In this document: in pieces, positions 19,360 through 29,559 of the stretch | Layout: each line of letters begins with the position of its first letter | Numbering within the stretch: the first letter of the stretch is position 1 | Assembly (NCBI RefSeq): GCF_008364685.1 | Contig: NZ_VTTL01000006.1 | Coordinates: 62,001-126,000 of the forward strand | Length of the DNA: 64,000 nucleotides | From: Xanthobacter oligotrophicus | GTDB lineage: Bacteria; Pseudomonadota; Alphaproteobacteria; Rhizobiales; Xanthobacteraceae | Direction of reading: 5' to 3' | Translations under genes and position numbers: made by a program | Notes under the pieces: generated by a model | What the model was told of the DNA's origin: nothing | Seen by the model: the letters and a program-made list of their open reading frames with translations, nothing else | Database searches by the model: none

Positions 19360-20052
19360 TCAGCGGCGGGGGGCTTGTCCGCCCTGGTCGGCGGGCTTGG
19401 GCAGGGTGTCCTGCTTCAGGCTGCCGGGGACGATAAGGCTTTCCACCCGCCCGCCCTCGAACTTGGACACGCCGGAGACGAGGTCCACCACCAGCTTCTG
19501 GCCACGGATCACGTTGGGGCCCTGGGTGAGGACCACCGGCTTGCCCACGAGGGTGACCGTGTTGGTCTTCATCTCGAACACGCCGCTGTCGCCGGTGGCG
19601 GTCTGCTCCTTGGTCTTCACCACCACGCCGCCCACCGCTTCCAGCTTGCGGATCTGGCCCTTCTGGGACGGGTCGACGCCGGTTGCCTGCTCGCCGGCGG
19701 GCTGGCCGCCGGCCTGCTGGGCCACGGAGCCCTCGTAATAGACCATGAGGTCCTTGGAGCGCAGCGTGGTGTCGCCCTGGGTCACCAGCACGTTGCCGGA
19801 GAACACGGCGACCTTGTCCTTGTCGCGTACCTCGAGGGAATCCGCGTTGATGCGCACCGGCTGGTCGCGGTTCTTGGCAAAGCCCTGCAGCGCGTTGGGC
19901 ACGTTGGAAGTCTGCGCGGCAGCGGTGCTTGACGTAGAGACACCCAGAAGGGCGGCGCCGGGCGCCGCGACGAGCATCGCCGCGGCCGCAACCTGGGCGA
20001 GGCGCCGGGCGCGGAAGGCGAGGCCGGTTCGGTCCTGGGACTGGCGGATCAT
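19360..20052 (-). CDS. lptA: LPS transport periplasmic protein LptA
   Basis: Periplasmic beta-jellyroll bridge protein of 230 residues that carries lipopolysaccharide between LptC and the outer-membrane LptDE. A signal peptide spans about residues 1-46 (hydrophobic AAAAMLVAAPGAALLG, cleavage near AAAQ). The OstA-like repeat follows (ADSLEVRDKDKVAVFSGNV, KDLMVYYEG, GKPVVLTQGPNVIRGQKL). Its ATG overlaps the lptC stop by four bases, indicating translational coupling. Confidence 0.92.
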   Translation of the reverse strand: MIRQSQDRTGLAFRARRLAQVAAAAMLVAAPGAALLGVSTSSTAAAQTSNVPNALQGFAKNRDQPVRINADSLEVRDKDKVAVFSGNVLVTQGDTTLRSKDLMVYYEGSVAQQAGGQPAGEQATGVDPSQKGQIRKLEAVGGVVVKTKEQTATGDSGVFEMKTNTVTLVGKPVVLTQGPNVIRGQKLVVDLVSGVSKFEGGRVESLIVPGSLKQDTLPKPADQGGQAPRR

Positions 20053-20957
20053 GGGTTGGACACCGGGCGTCGCGGGGGAAGGGGAGTGGGCTGGGCGGCG
20101 GGCGTGGCGGGCACCGATCCCACCGCGTCGCCATGGGGCTTGGCAGAAGTCCCGACAGGCGAGCCTGCCGGCTGGGCTGCCTCGCCCGATTTCTGGCCCG
20201 GCAGGTTGGACATGCGGAAATCCAGCTGCACATTGCCCTCGAACAGGGCGCGCGTGCCGCGATCGCCCACGTGCAGGCGGTCGGCCACCAGCTTGCCGTC
20301 CAGATAGGTGAACACCACCGGCTTCTCGGTGGCGATGGTGCCGGCCTTCACGTCCACCTCGGCGTCGTGCAGGCGGCCGCCGTAGCCGCCGTTCATGGCA
20401 AGGTCCACGCCGTCGCCGAGGGTGATGAACTGCTTCTTGGTGTCGAAGCTGCCCACCTTGGCAGTCACCTTGGCCCAGCCCTTGTCGGTCATCTCCAGCC
20501 GCGCCTCGATGTCGGTGAGGTCGATGAGGTCCGGGTGGGTCAGGTCCTGGGTGGCGGTGCGTGCGGTGACGCGGTAGCCGCGATTGTCGTCGGTGAAGCC
20601 GGAGAGCTTGGGCAATTCCATGGTGAGGCGCGAGCCCGAGAGGGTGAGGTGCCCGATCTCGAACGGCAGCTCGATGGAGAGCTTCAGCCGCGACAGGATG
20701 GAAACCGCGCCGATGGCCACCACCGCGACGACGATCGAGAGCGGCAGCAGGCGCTTGATCCAGCGCACCCGCTTGCTGTGACGCCGGGCGCTCGAGAAAT
20801 CCGGGCTCGCGCGCTGGTCGAGGGCAGCTTCCTCGTCCGTGTAGTCCCGGAAGGTGGGAGACGCTTCCAGGCGCGCATCAAGGCGCGTGTCTTCGGGCGC
20901 GGCCGCTGGCACGGTCCCTTGCCGGTCGAGATCGTCTGGCGACACGTGTCGGTTCAT
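20049..20957 (-). CDS. lptC: LPS export inner-membrane protein LptC
   Basis: Bitopic inner-membrane protein that passes lipopolysaccharide from LptB2FG to LptA. The 302-residue protein has a 70-residue cytoplasmic N-terminus, one membrane helix (LLPLSIVVAVVAIGAVSILS, about 69-88), and a periplasmic LptC domain (IELPFEIGHLTLSGSRLTME, LEMTDKGWAKVTAKVGSFDT). A proline/alanine-rich C-terminal tail of about 50 residues exceeds the usual size. It is the first of a lptC-lptA(-lptB-rpoN) run. The start at 20957 (MNRHVSPDD) is preferred over one eight residues upstream. Confidence 0.88.
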   Translation of the reverse strand: MNRHVSPDDLDRQGTVPAAAPEDTRLDARLEASPTFRDYTDEEAALDQRASPDFSSARRHSKRVRWIKRLLPLSIVVAVVAIGAVSILSRLKLSIELPFEIGHLTLSGSRLTMELPKLSGFTDDNRGYRVTARTATQDLTHPDLIDLTDIEARLEMTDKGWAKVTAKVGSFDTKKQFITLGDGVDLAMNGGYGGRLHDAEVDVKAGTIATEKPVVFTYLDGKLVADRLHVGDRGTRALFEGNVQLDFRMSNLPGQKSGEAAQPAGSPVGTSAKPHGDAVGSVPATPAAQPTPLPPRRPVSNP

Positions 20958-21192
20958 GGCCCTGTTCCGGCGGCGGGCCAATCCCGCGTGCGCCTGTCAT
21001 GGTTGGCAGAGAGACCGTTCGCCGACCAGGTCACGATGCGAGCTGATCGGCATGGGCTCTCACTGGCCTCAAGCCACAGGGCCGGCCGGCGCGTCGCCCC
21101 ACGCACAGGGCCAAATTGTCCGAAATGGCGCGCCGGTGCAAGGCCCGGCCGGAAGGCCTTGCCAGGGCTCGATTTTCATAAAGGTTGCCGGC

Positions 21193-21813
21193 TCAGGAGT
21201 GGGCGAAGATGTCCTCGTCCGCCCAGCCCGAGAGGTCGAGGGCCGCCCGCGCCGGCAGGAAGGCGAAGCAGGCGGCGGCGAGCCCGGTGCGGTTCTCCCG
21301 CGCCAGCATCTCCTCCAGCTTCGCCTTCACCGCATGCAGGTGGAGCACGTCGGAAGCGGCATAGGCGAGCTGGGCGTCGGAGAGATCCTTGGCGCCCCAG
21401 TCCGAACTTTGCTGCTGTTTGGAGATATCCACGTTGATGGTCTCGCGCAGCAGGTCCTTGAGCCCGTGGCGGTCGGTGTAGGTGCGCACCAGCCGCGAGG
21501 CGATCTTGGTGCACCACACCGGCTGCGGCATCACATGGAAGGTGTGCTGGAGCACCGCGATGTCGAACCGGCCGAAATGGAACAGCTTGGTGATGGCGGG
21601 ATCGGCCAGCAGGCGCGTGAGGTTCGGCGCGGTGGTGGCGTCGGCGCCCTGCGGGATCTGCACCAGATCGGCGCTGCCGTCGCCGTTGGAGAGCTGGACC
21701 AGGCACAGCCGGTCGCGGAAGGGGTTGAGCCCCATGGTCTCGGTGTCGATCGCCACCACGGGCGCGGCGACGAAGTCCGCGGGCAGGTCGCCGCGATGCA
21801 GGCGGATGGTCAT
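21193..21813 (-). CDS. Ribonuclease D-like 3'-5' exonuclease domain protein
   Basis: Predicted DEDD-family 3'-5' exoribonuclease of 206 residues, containing only the catalytic domain and no HRDC domain. Exo I is VVAIDTETMGLNP, Exo II is LFHFGRFDIAVLQ, and Exo III is YAASDVLHLH, with Tyr placing it in the DEDDy subgroup. Full-length RNase D is about 375 residues, so this is the short single-domain type frequent in alphaproteobacteria. It may be co-oriented with lptC but is 235 bases upstream. Confidence 0.88.
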   Translation of the reverse strand: MTIRLHRGDLPADFVAAPVVAIDTETMGLNPFRDRLCLVQLSNGDGSADLVQIPQGADATTAPNLTRLLADPAITKLFHFGRFDIAVLQHTFHVMPQPVWCTKIASRLVRTYTDRHGLKDLLRETINVDISKQQQSSDWGAKDLSDAQLAYAASDVLHLHAVKAKLEEMLARENRTGLAAACFAFLPARAALDLSGWADEDIFAHS

Positions 21814-21969
21814 CGGTGCGTCTTTATCTTTCTGGATCGCCACGGCTTTTAACGAAGCACGGCGTCCCTGTCGATGGCCGCGCGGCGGCGGTTCCCATAC
21901 GGGCCACGACGGCTGTTCGTCTCCTGATTCGCCATGATAGAAGGGCGCGCCTTTCCACAGGGGGGAATC

Positions 21970-22455
21970 ATGAAGCGAAATGTCGTCGTCGCCGGCCTGT
22001 TCGGCCTGCTGCTGGCGCTGGGTTGGCTGGTCTCGGCCGGCGAGGCCGTGGCCCAGCCGGTGCCGGGGGGCAGCTACCTCAACAGCTGCAACAACGTGCA
22101 GGTGCGCCGTGGGCGTGACCTCACCGCCTTCTGCGCCACCCGTCGGGGCAACTGGGTGCAGACCCGGCTCAACGACTTCCCGAGCTGCCGGGGTGACATT
22201 TCCAACCAGGACGGCCAGCTGTGGTGCGCCCGTGGCCGCCCCATGCCGCCGCCGCCGGCCCCCGGTCCCATGCCGGCGCCTCCCGGTTCCTACCAGCGCA
22301 CCTGCCGCAATGCCTTCGTGGGTCCGGACAACGTCCTGCGGGCACAGTGCCGCTTGGGCGGCAACCTGTTCGTGAACTCCTCGGTGAACATGCGTTACTG
22401 CTGGGGCGCGCGGGACATCGCTAACTTCAACGGGCAGCTGACGTGTACGCGTTGA
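21970..22455 (+). CDS. Secreted cyanovirin-N-like (CVNH) domain protein
   Basis: Exported protein of 161 residues. A signal peptide (about 1-29, ending GEAVAQ) precedes two related halves, GGSYLNSCNNVQVRRG with ISNQDGQLWC, and GSYQRTCRNAFVGPDN with IANFNGQLTC, joined by a proline-rich linker (PMPPPPAPGPMPAPPG). This internal repeat with paired cysteines matches the CVNH fold, known for carbohydrate binding in cyanovirin-N. The ligand here is unknown. A GGGGGAA site precedes the ATG at 21970. Confidence 0.75.
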   Translation: MKRNVVVAGLFGLLLALGWLVSAGEAVAQPVPGGSYLNSCNNVQVRRGRDLTAFCATRRGNWVQTRLNDFPSCRGDISNQDGQLWCARGRPMPPPPAPGPMPAPPGSYQRTCRNAFVGPDNVLRAQCRLGGNLFVNSSVNMRYCWGARDIANFNGQLTCTR

Positions 22456-22488
22456 TTGGCACACGGCCGAACCACCTGCACCAAACAA

Positions 22489-22512
22489 AAAGGGGCGCCG
22501 CGGCGCCCCTTT
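22489..22512. terminator. Bidirectional terminator between CVNH gene and ilvD
   Basis: A perfect 12-bp inverted repeat (AAAGGGGCGCCG with CGGCGCCCCTTT) flanked by A-rich and T-rich ends on both strands sits between convergent genes. It should terminate both. Confidence 0.85.
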
Positions 22513-22535
22513 CCTTTTGGCAGGTCCCGTCTTGA

Positions 22536-24389
22536 TCAGCGCCGCAGGCGGCTCACGTCGCGCACCGCGCCGCGGGCGGCGGAGGTGGTGAGCGCGGCAT
22601 AGGCCTGCAGCGCCTGGGAAACCACGCGCTTGCGGTTTTCCGGCAGCCACGCCTTGTCGCCCTTAGCCTCCATCACGGCGCGCCGCTCGGCCAGCACCTC
22701 GTCCGACACCGCCACGCGGATGATGCGGTTCGGGATGTCGATCTCGATGGTGTCGCCTTCCTCCACCAACCCGATGGCCCCGCCCTCCGCCGCTTCCGGC
22801 GAGACATGGCCGATGGACAGGCCCGAGGAGCCGCCCGAGAAGCGCCCGTCGGTGACCAGGGCGCAGGCTTTGCCGAGGCCCTTCGACTTCAGGTAGGACG
22901 TGGGATAGAGCATCTCCTGCATGCCCGGCCCGCCGCGCGGCCCCTCGTAGCGGATCAGCACCACGTCGCCGGCGACAATGCGCCCGGTGGAGAGGATGGC
23001 CTCCACCGCCGCGTCCTGGCTCTCGAAGATGCGGGCCTTGCCGGTGAAGGTGAGGTTGGAGGCGTCCACCCCCGCCGTCTTCACGATGCAGCCGTCCAGC
23101 GCGATGTTGCCGTAGAGCACCGCGAGGCCGCCGTCCTTGGAATAGGCGTGGGCCACGTCGCGGATGACGCCGGTCTCGCGGTCGAGGTCGAGGTCGTCCC
23201 AGCGGCGGGACTGGCTGAAGGCCACCTGGGTGGGCACCCCGCCCGGCGCGGCGCGGAAGAAGGTGGCGACGCTCTCGCTCTTGGTGCGCTTCACGTCCCA
23301 GCGATCCAGCGCGTCGGCCATGGTGGCGGCGTGGACCGTGGGCAGCTCGGTATGGATGAGGCCGCCGCGGTCCAGCTCGCCGAGGATGGCCATGATGCCG
23401 CCGGCGCGGTGCACGTCCTCCATGTGGATGTTGGCGACCGCCGGCGCCACCTTGCACAGCACCGGCACCTTGCGCGACAGCCGGTCGATGTCGGCCATGG
23501 TGAAGGGCACCTCGCCCTCGTTGGCGGCGGCGAGCAGGTGCAGCACCGTGTTGGTGGAGCCGCCCATGGAGATGTCCAGCGTCATGGCGTTCTCGAACGC
23601 CTTGAACGAGGCCACCGAGCGCGGCAGCACGCTGGTGTCGTCCTGCTCGTAATAGCGGCGGGCGAGGTCGACGATGAGGTGGCCGGCCTCCACGAACAGC
23701 CGCTCGCGGTCGGCGTGGGTGGCCAGCGTCGAGCCGTTGCCCGGCAGCGCCAGGCCCAGCGCCTCGGTGAGGCAGTTCATGGAATTGGCGGTGAACATGC
23801 CCGAGCACGAGCCGCAGGTGGGGCAGGCGGAGCGCTCCATCACCTGCACGTCGGCGTCGGTGACCTTGTCGTCGGCCGCCGCGATCATGGCGTCGATGAG
23901 GTCCACCTTCTTCTCGCCGGTGGAGAGCAGCACCTTGCCGGCCTCCATGGGCCCGCCGGAGACGAACACCGCCGGGATGTTGAGGCGCATGGCGGCCATC
24001 AGCATGCCGGGGGTGATCTTGTCGCAGTTGGAGATGCACACCATGGCGTCGGCGCAGTGCGCGTTGACCATATATTCCACGCTGTCGGCGATGATCTCGC
24101 GGGACGGCAGGGAATAGAGCATGCCGTCATGGCCCATGGCGATGCCGTCATCCACCGCGATGGTGTTGAATTCCTTGGCGACGCCGCCGGCCTTCTCGAT
24201 CTCGCGGGCCACCAGCTGGCCGAGGTCCTTGAGGTGCACGTGGCCCGGCACGAACTGGGTGAAGGAGTTCACCACGGCGATGATCGGCTTGCCGAAATCC
24301 CCGTCCTTCATGCCGGTGGCGCGCCACAGGCCGCGGGCGCCGGCCATGTTGCGACCGTGGGTGGAGGTGCGGGAGCGGTACTGGGGCAT
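22536..24389 (-). CDS. ilvD: Dihydroxy-acid dehydratase
   Basis: Iron-sulfur dehydratase of valine, leucine and isoleucine synthesis, converting dihydroxy-acids to 2-keto acids. The 617-residue protein holds the cluster ligands in [11 protein letters not shown] and the cysteines of [17 protein letters not shown], with the N-terminal [20 protein letters not shown] and the C-terminal [19 protein letters not shown]. The length is standard. It stands alone on the minus strand. Confidence 0.97.
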   Translation of the reverse strand: MPQYRSRTSTHGRNMAGARGLWRATGMKDGDFGKPIIAVVNSFTQFVPGHVHLKDLGQLVAREIEKAGGVAKEFNTIAVDDGIAMGHDGMLYSLPSREIIADSVEYMVNAHCADAMVCISNCDKITPGMLMAAMRLNIPAVFVSGGPMEAGKVLLSTGEKKVDLIDAMIAAADDKVTDADVQVMERSACPTCGSCSGMFTANSMNCLTEALGLALPGNGSTLATHADRERLFVEAGHLIVDLARRYYEQDDTSVLPRSVASFKAFENAMTLDISMGGSTNTVLHLLAAANEGEVPFTMADIDRLSRKVPVLCKVAPAVANIHMEDVHRAGGIMAILGELDRGGLIHTELPTVHAATMADALDRWDVKRTKSESVATFFRAAPGGVPTQVAFSQSRRWDDLDLDRETGVIRDVAHAYSKDGGLAVLYGNIALDGCIVKTAGVDASNLTFTGKARIFESQDAAVEAILSTGRIVAGDVVLIRYEGPRGGPGMQEMLYPTSYLKSKGLGKACALVTDGRFSGGSSGLSIGHVSPEAAEGGAIGLVEEGDTIEIDIPNRIIRVAVSDEVLAERRAVMEAKGDKAWLPENRKRVVSQALQAYAALTTSAARGAVRDVSRLRR

Positions 24390-24629
24390 GTCCTCTCTTG
24401 CCTCTTATGTGTTGTGGTGCGCGATGGCTCTTAGCCCGGCGCGCAAAGCTGCCGGCCGTCTTAGAACCATGTGGGCCTGCATGAAAGGCCTTTGATGCGA
24501 CACTCTATCACGCCTGCGGGGGCGCCCGTGATCACGAGGACGGGCACCGTCCTGCGGCGTGGCGCCGGTTTTCCAGCACGGCTGAAGTCGGCTATGTCCC
24601 GGCCAAACATCAAAAGACAAGGACACCAC

Positions 24630-26054
24630 ATGGACGGGGAGGCGTTCCGCCACTGGGCGCACGCGGCGGCGGACTGGGCGGCGGACTATCGCGCCGGCCT
24701 CCGCGACAGGCCGGTGCGCGCCGGCACCAGGCCAGGGGAGATCGCGGCCCAGCTGCCGGCTTCCGCTCCGGAAGAAGCCGAGCCCATGGCCGACATCTTC
24801 GCGGATTTCGAGCGCATCCTGGTGCCGGGCATGACCCACTGGCAGCATCCGCGCTTCTTCGCCTACTTCCCGGCCAATGCCAGCCCGGCCAGCGTGATCG
24901 GCGAGTTCCTGTCCTCCGCCATGGGCGCCCAGTGCCTGCTGTGGCAGACCTCTCCCGCCGCCACCGAGCTGGAGATCGTCGCCCTCGACTGGCTGCGCCA
25001 GGCGGTGGGCCTGCCGGAGGGCTTTTCCGGCGTGATCCAGGATTCCGCCTCCTCCGCCACCCTGTGCGCCTTCCTCACCATGCGCGAGCGGGCGCTGGGC
25101 TTCACCGGCAACCGCACCGGGCTTTCGGGCCGCCCGCAGCTGCGGGTCTACACTTCCAGCGAGGTGCACACCTCCATCGACCGGGCGGCGTGGTTCTGCG
25201 GCATCGGCGACGACAATCTGGTGCGGATCCCGACCCAAGGCCCGCTCAGGAGCATGGTGCCGCAGGCGCTGGAGGCGGCCATTCAAGCCGACAAGGCGGC
25301 TGGATTCGTGCCGGCCGGCGTCGTCGCCTGCGTAGGTGGTACCAGCACCGGCGCCATGGATGACGTGGCGGCAGTTGTGGGCGTGGCGCACCGCCACGGC
25401 CTGTTCGTCCATGTGGACGCGGCCTGGGCGGGCTCAGCTATGGTGTGCCCCGAGTTCCGGTCCCTGTGGGCGGGGGTGGAACAGGCCGACTCCATCGTGC
25501 TGAACCCGCACAAATGGCTCGGCGTACAGTTCGACTGCTCCGCCCATTTCCTCAAGAGCGCCGACGACCATCTGGCGACGCTGGCGATTCAGCCGGAATA
25601 TCTGAAGACCCACGCCCATGAGGGCATCGACGGCGGCATCGTCAATTTCAGCGAATGGACCATCCAGCTCGGCCGCCGTTTCCGCGCGCTGAAGCTGTGG
25701 TTCGTGCTGCGCGCCCATGGCCTTGAGGGTCTCAGGCAGATGATCCGCAACCATGTGGGCTGGTCGCAGGCGCTCGCCGCGCGCATTGCCGCCGAGCCCG
25801 GCTTCTCCCTGGCCTCGACGCCGGTGCTGTCCCTGTTCGCCTTCCGCCACGATCCCGGCGACGGCCGCGATGGCGACGCCCACATGCTGGCCCTGCTCCA
25901 GGCCATCAATGACGGCGGGCAGCTCTACCTCACCCCGACCCGGGTGGACGGCCGCCTCACCATCCGCTTCCAGGCGGGGTCCATGGAGGCCACCGAGGCG
26001 GACGTGGACGCCGCCTTCCACATCATCCGCGACACCGCCCGCGCCCTGTCCTGA
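24630..26054 (+). CDS. PLP-dependent aromatic-L-amino-acid-type decarboxylase
   Basis: Group II pyridoxal-phosphate decarboxylase of 474 residues. The Schiff-base lysine is Lys295 in VLNPHKWLGVQFD. The family elements HWQHPRFFAYFPANASPASV, WQTSPAATELE, and HVDAAWAGSA (PLP-contacting Asp) are in order, as in aromatic amino acid decarboxylases. The product would be an arylamine such as tryptamine, tyramine or phenylethylamine; the substrate is not decided by sequence. AAGGA lies before the ATG at 24630, which is preferred to an upstream in-frame start. Confidence 0.88.
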   Translation: MDGEAFRHWAHAAADWAADYRAGLRDRPVRAGTRPGEIAAQLPASAPEEAEPMADIFADFERILVPGMTHWQHPRFFAYFPANASPASVIGEFLSSAMGAQCLLWQTSPAATELEIVALDWLRQAVGLPEGFSGVIQDSASSATLCAFLTMRERALGFTGNRTGLSGRPQLRVYTSSEVHTSIDRAAWFCGIGDDNLVRIPTQGPLRSMVPQALEAAIQADKAAGFVPAGVVACVGGTSTGAMDDVAAVVGVAHRHGLFVHVDAAWAGSAMVCPEFRSLWAGVEQADSIVLNPHKWLGVQFDCSAHFLKSADDHLATLAIQPEYLKTHAHEGIDGGIVNFSEWTIQLGRRFRALKLWFVLRAHGLEGLRQMIRNHVGWSQALAARIAAEPGFSLASTPVLSLFAFRHDPGDGRDGDAHMLALLQAINDGGQLYLTPTRVDGRLTIRFQAGSMEATEADVDAAFHIIRDTARALS

Positions 26055-26060
26055 GGGGGC

Positions 26061-26633
26061 TTACGCTTGCGCTGGTGGTTCCTGCGCTGGCGGCTCGGGC
26101 GGGGCGCGCCAGCCGCGCACCGGGGAGCGGGCGCGGCCCTGGGTCGATCCGCTGAGGCCGTAGTGGCCGGCGAGCCGGTCAAGGGCGAGGCCCAGCACCA
26201 CCTTGGCGGTGCGCGCCGGCCACAGCCGCTCGCGCTCCACCGCCTCCAGCCCCTTCAGGAAGCAGCACACATCCAGCAGCACGCCGGACAGCTCCGGCCC
26301 CACCGCCGTCATGGCCCGGCTGACGCGCAGCTTGGCGGCCAGCACCATGTCGGTGAAGGCCTCCGGCGTGCCGGCGCCGGAGACCTCGCTCCAGCGGCTG
26401 GTGATGCGCGGGGTGAGCTGGGCGCGGGTGAAATCCGCCCGCAGCCGCTCGCCGGCGGCCAGCTGGGTCGCATCCACGAGGGCGCGGCCGTCCTTGCCGG
26501 TGCGCCGGGCGAGCCAGGCCAGCGGGCTTTCGGCAAGGTTCATCTGCGGGCCGTGGGCGCCGGCCGGGGCGGGGCGGCGGGTCGGGGCCTTGCCGGAGTT
26601 TGCTTTACCGGAGGGTGTTTTGCGGGGCGCCAT
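26061..26633 (-). CDS. DUF6456-like protein
   Basis: Basic protein of 190 residues with unknown function. After a low-complexity Lys/Pro/Ala N-terminus (1-30), the core contains ESPLAWLARRTGKDG and LVDATQLAAGERLRADFTRA, then a C-terminal helical part (LDVCCFLKGLEAVERERLWP) and VLGLALDRLAGHYG. This resembles the DUF6456 domain of Hyphomicrobiales proteins, tentatively a DNA-associated regulator. It follows the DnaA-like gene by two bases (TGA then ATG), so they are co-translated. Confidence 0.6.
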   Translation of the reverse strand: MAPRKTPSGKANSGKAPTRRPAPAGAHGPQMNLAESPLAWLARRTGKDGRALVDATQLAAGERLRADFTRAQLTPRITSRWSEVSGAGTPEAFTDMVLAAKLRVSRAMTAVGPELSGVLLDVCCFLKGLEAVERERLWPARTAKVVLGLALDRLAGHYGLSGSTQGRARSPVRGWRAPPEPPAQEPPAQA

Positions 26634-26635
26634 GA

Positions 26636-27028
26636 TCAGCGTTCCGTGGCCCAGCGCAGGCAGGCCTCCATCTGGGCCACGCGGTGGTCGAAGGCGGGAT
26701 CGTCCCTCAGGTCCTCGATGCGCCGGCAGGCATAGGCGACGGTGGAGCGGTCGCGCCGGAACGCCTGCGCCACGCCCGCCTGCGACAGGCCGAGGCCCAC
26801 ATGGGCGAGGTACATGGCGATCTGCCGCGCCATCGACACTGGCGCGGTGGACCGGCGCAGGTCCAGCAATGCATCCACGTTCAGCCCCGCCATGGCGGCG
26901 ACGATGGCCGTCGCCAGCCGGCACGGATAGGGCACGGCCGTTTCGGACAAGGCGCCGGTCGCGGCGACCGGCGGGCGGGCAGGGGGCTGTGCGGAGGCGG
27001 CGCGGGGCTCGACCGGCTGGTAAGACAT
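26636..27028 (-). CDS. DnaA domain IV-like helix-turn-helix protein
   Basis: Protein of 130 residues that looks like a free-standing version of the DNA-binding domain of the replication initiator DnaA. The segment SMARQIAMYLAHVGLGLSQA followed by GVAQAFRRDRSTVAYACRRI parallels the DnaA domain IV pattern ARQ-MYL, a helix-turn-helix and a signature helix with a T-V-x-A core. The AAA+ domain of DnaA is absent, so it cannot be the initiator itself. It forms a two-gene unit with the DUF6456-like gene. A role as a regulator binding DnaA-box-like DNA is a hypothesis. Confidence 0.7.
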   Translation of the reverse strand: MSYQPVEPRAASAQPPARPPVAATGALSETAVPYPCRLATAIVAAMAGLNVDALLDLRRSTAPVSMARQIAMYLAHVGLGLSQAGVAQAFRRDRSTVAYACRRIEDLRDDPAFDHRVAQMEACLRWATER

Positions 27029-27253
27029 TACACCCTCTCGTTGCGGGGAAAAAATTCCTACAACGATCTTCTTGCGTTTCAAGGGGGCGTGGAGAGATCT
27101 TGCAACTTATGTTTGTGGTAAATCGGAATTAAAACCTGTCGTATCAATCGGTTGTATGCAAAATTTGGTGTGCGTCGGACGTTTCGATTCTAGGAATTTA
27201 TCCCCCTACCTCCCCGCCGGGCGACCATTCCGCTCCACAGGGGAGAATGGATC

Positions 27254-27508
27254 ATGCGGGCAGCAGCCGGGGTGCGGTCGGAGCGGGTTTACGCCTTCAC
27301 ATGCGAGGATCCGGAAGCGCAGGTCCGGCGTCATATGGTGGGGCTCGCCGTCGCCTATGGCGCGCCGGCGGCCCTGGCGCGGGCGTTGCGCCTGGCGCGC
27401 AAGGCGGCGTTCAGGGGCGGCATCGGCTACGATCCGGCGCGCCATGCCGCGCTGGTCCGGCTGGCTCGGACCCGGGCGAGTCGCCTCCGCGAGGGCCAGG
27501 CCTTATGA
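27254..27508 (+). CDS. Small hypothetical protein
   Basis: Unrecognised protein of 84 residues, alanine/arginine-rich and helical in character (VRRHMVGLAVAYGAPAALAR, LARKAAFRGGIGYDPARH). A GGGGAGAA site nine bases before the ATG supports translation. It is divergent from the DnaA-like gene across a relatively AT-rich region, so it might be functionally linked. No family assignment is possible. Confidence 0.5.
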   Translation: MRAAAGVRSERVYAFTCEDPEAQVRRHMVGLAVAYGAPAALARALRLARKAAFRGGIGYDPARHAALVRLARTRASRLREGQAL

Positions 27509-27580
27509 CAGCTGCGCCCCGGCAGGGCCGGGGCGCAGGAACTTGAGGGTATCCTCGGGCGAAAGAGCCGTAGCTCTCTG

Positions 27581-28567
<987 letters not shown>

Positions 28568-28616
28568 GGGCGATCTCCTTGGAAAATTGGTCGCCGGCAC
28601 GCGGGGAGCGTACCTC

Positions 28617-29057
28617 TCAAATGGCGAAATCGATCCTCTCGTGCTCCGAACCGTGGCCCTTGCCATCGGCACTGCGGCAGAGGTCCTCGAGCGTCACCGC
28701 GTCGAGCGCAGTGTCGAACGTATCCTCGGCCGCGGCAACAGCGGGCTGGACCACCTCGGTCACCAGCGGGGGCAGGATGATTTCCTTCTCCTCCTCCGCC
28801 CCCTCGACGACCCGGACGATCTCGGCGACGGAGACGCGCCGGCGTTCACGCGCCAGCTCGTAGCCGCCGCGGGGGCCACGCACCCCCTTCAGCACGCCGG
28901 CATGTACCAGCGCCTGGAGCACGGGTTCAAGCCGGCGGGGCGGAAGGCCGTGCCGGGCTGCGAGGGCCTTGGCCGCTACCGGAGCGCCGCGCGCGTGCAC
29001 GGCCACATCCACGACGGCTGCAATGGCGAGGAGGCTTTTGTCGGATAAACGCGGCAT
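28617..29057 (-). CDS. Rrf2-family transcriptional regulator without Fe-S cysteines
   Basis: Winged-helix regulator of 146 residues. The N-terminal helix-turn-helix and wing are [40 protein letters not shown] and [20 protein letters not shown], typical of Rrf2. IscR and NsrR carry three clustered cysteines; this protein has only one Cys near residue 127, so it should not hold their cluster. Its place before cysK suggests a CymR-like cysteine-metabolism regulator. It starts 10 bases after the dut stop, so dut-rrf2-cysK could be one transcript. Confidence 0.85.
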   Translation of the reverse strand: MPRLSDKSLLAIAAVVDVAVHARGAPVAAKALAARHGLPPRRLEPVLQALVHAGVLKGVRGPRGGYELARERRRVSVAEIVRVVEGAEEEKEIILPPLVTEVVQPAVAAAEDTFDTALDAVTLEDLCRSADGKGHGSEHERIDFAI

Positions 29058-29067
29058 CAGTCTGTAG

Positions 29068-29559
29068 CTACTTCTTCAAAAACGTAGCTCCGAAGCCGGT
29101 TGAACCAAAACCACCGGAGCCGCGTGCAGTTTCACTCAAATCTCCGGATTCTTCCAGCATTATTTGGGTGACCGGGGCAACCACCATCTGGGCGATGCGC
29201 ATGCCCCGCGTCACGATGAACGGCTCGGGCCCGTGATTGATGAGCAGGACCATCAGCTCGCCGCGATAATCCCAGTCGATGGTGCCGGGCGTATTCAGCA
29301 CGCTCACGCCGTGCTTGCGGGCAAGGCCCGAGCGGGGACGCACCTGGGCCTCGAAGCCCTCCGGCAAAGCGATGGCGAAGCCGGTGGGAACCGCGGCGAA
29401 CGCCCCGGGCAGGAGGATGAGGGGGGTCTCCTCCGGCAGGGCGCTGGAGAGATCGAGGCCGGCCGCGCCTTCGGTGGCATAGGCGGGCAGGGGCAGGCCT
29501 TCGCCATGGGGCAGGCGCTGGATGCGCACGGCAGGGCGGGGTGTCTGCACGCGGCTCAT
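29068..29559 (-). CDS. dut: dUTP diphosphatase
   Basis: Trimeric dUTPase of 163 residues that hydrolyses dUTP to dUMP and keeps uracil out of DNA. All five family motifs are visible, including [31 protein letters not shown] (catalytic region), [18 protein letters not shown] and the C-terminal [11 protein letters not shown]. It overlaps the coaBC stop by four bases, indicating coupled translation. Confidence 0.96.
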   Translation of the reverse strand: MSRVQTPRPAVRIQRLPHGEGLPLPAYATEGAAGLDLSSALPEETPLILLPGAFAAVPTGFAIALPEGFEAQVRPRSGLARKHGVSVLNTPGTIDWDYRGELMVLLINHGPEPFIVTRGMRIAQMVVAPVTQIMLEESGDLSETARGSGGFGSTGFGATFLKK

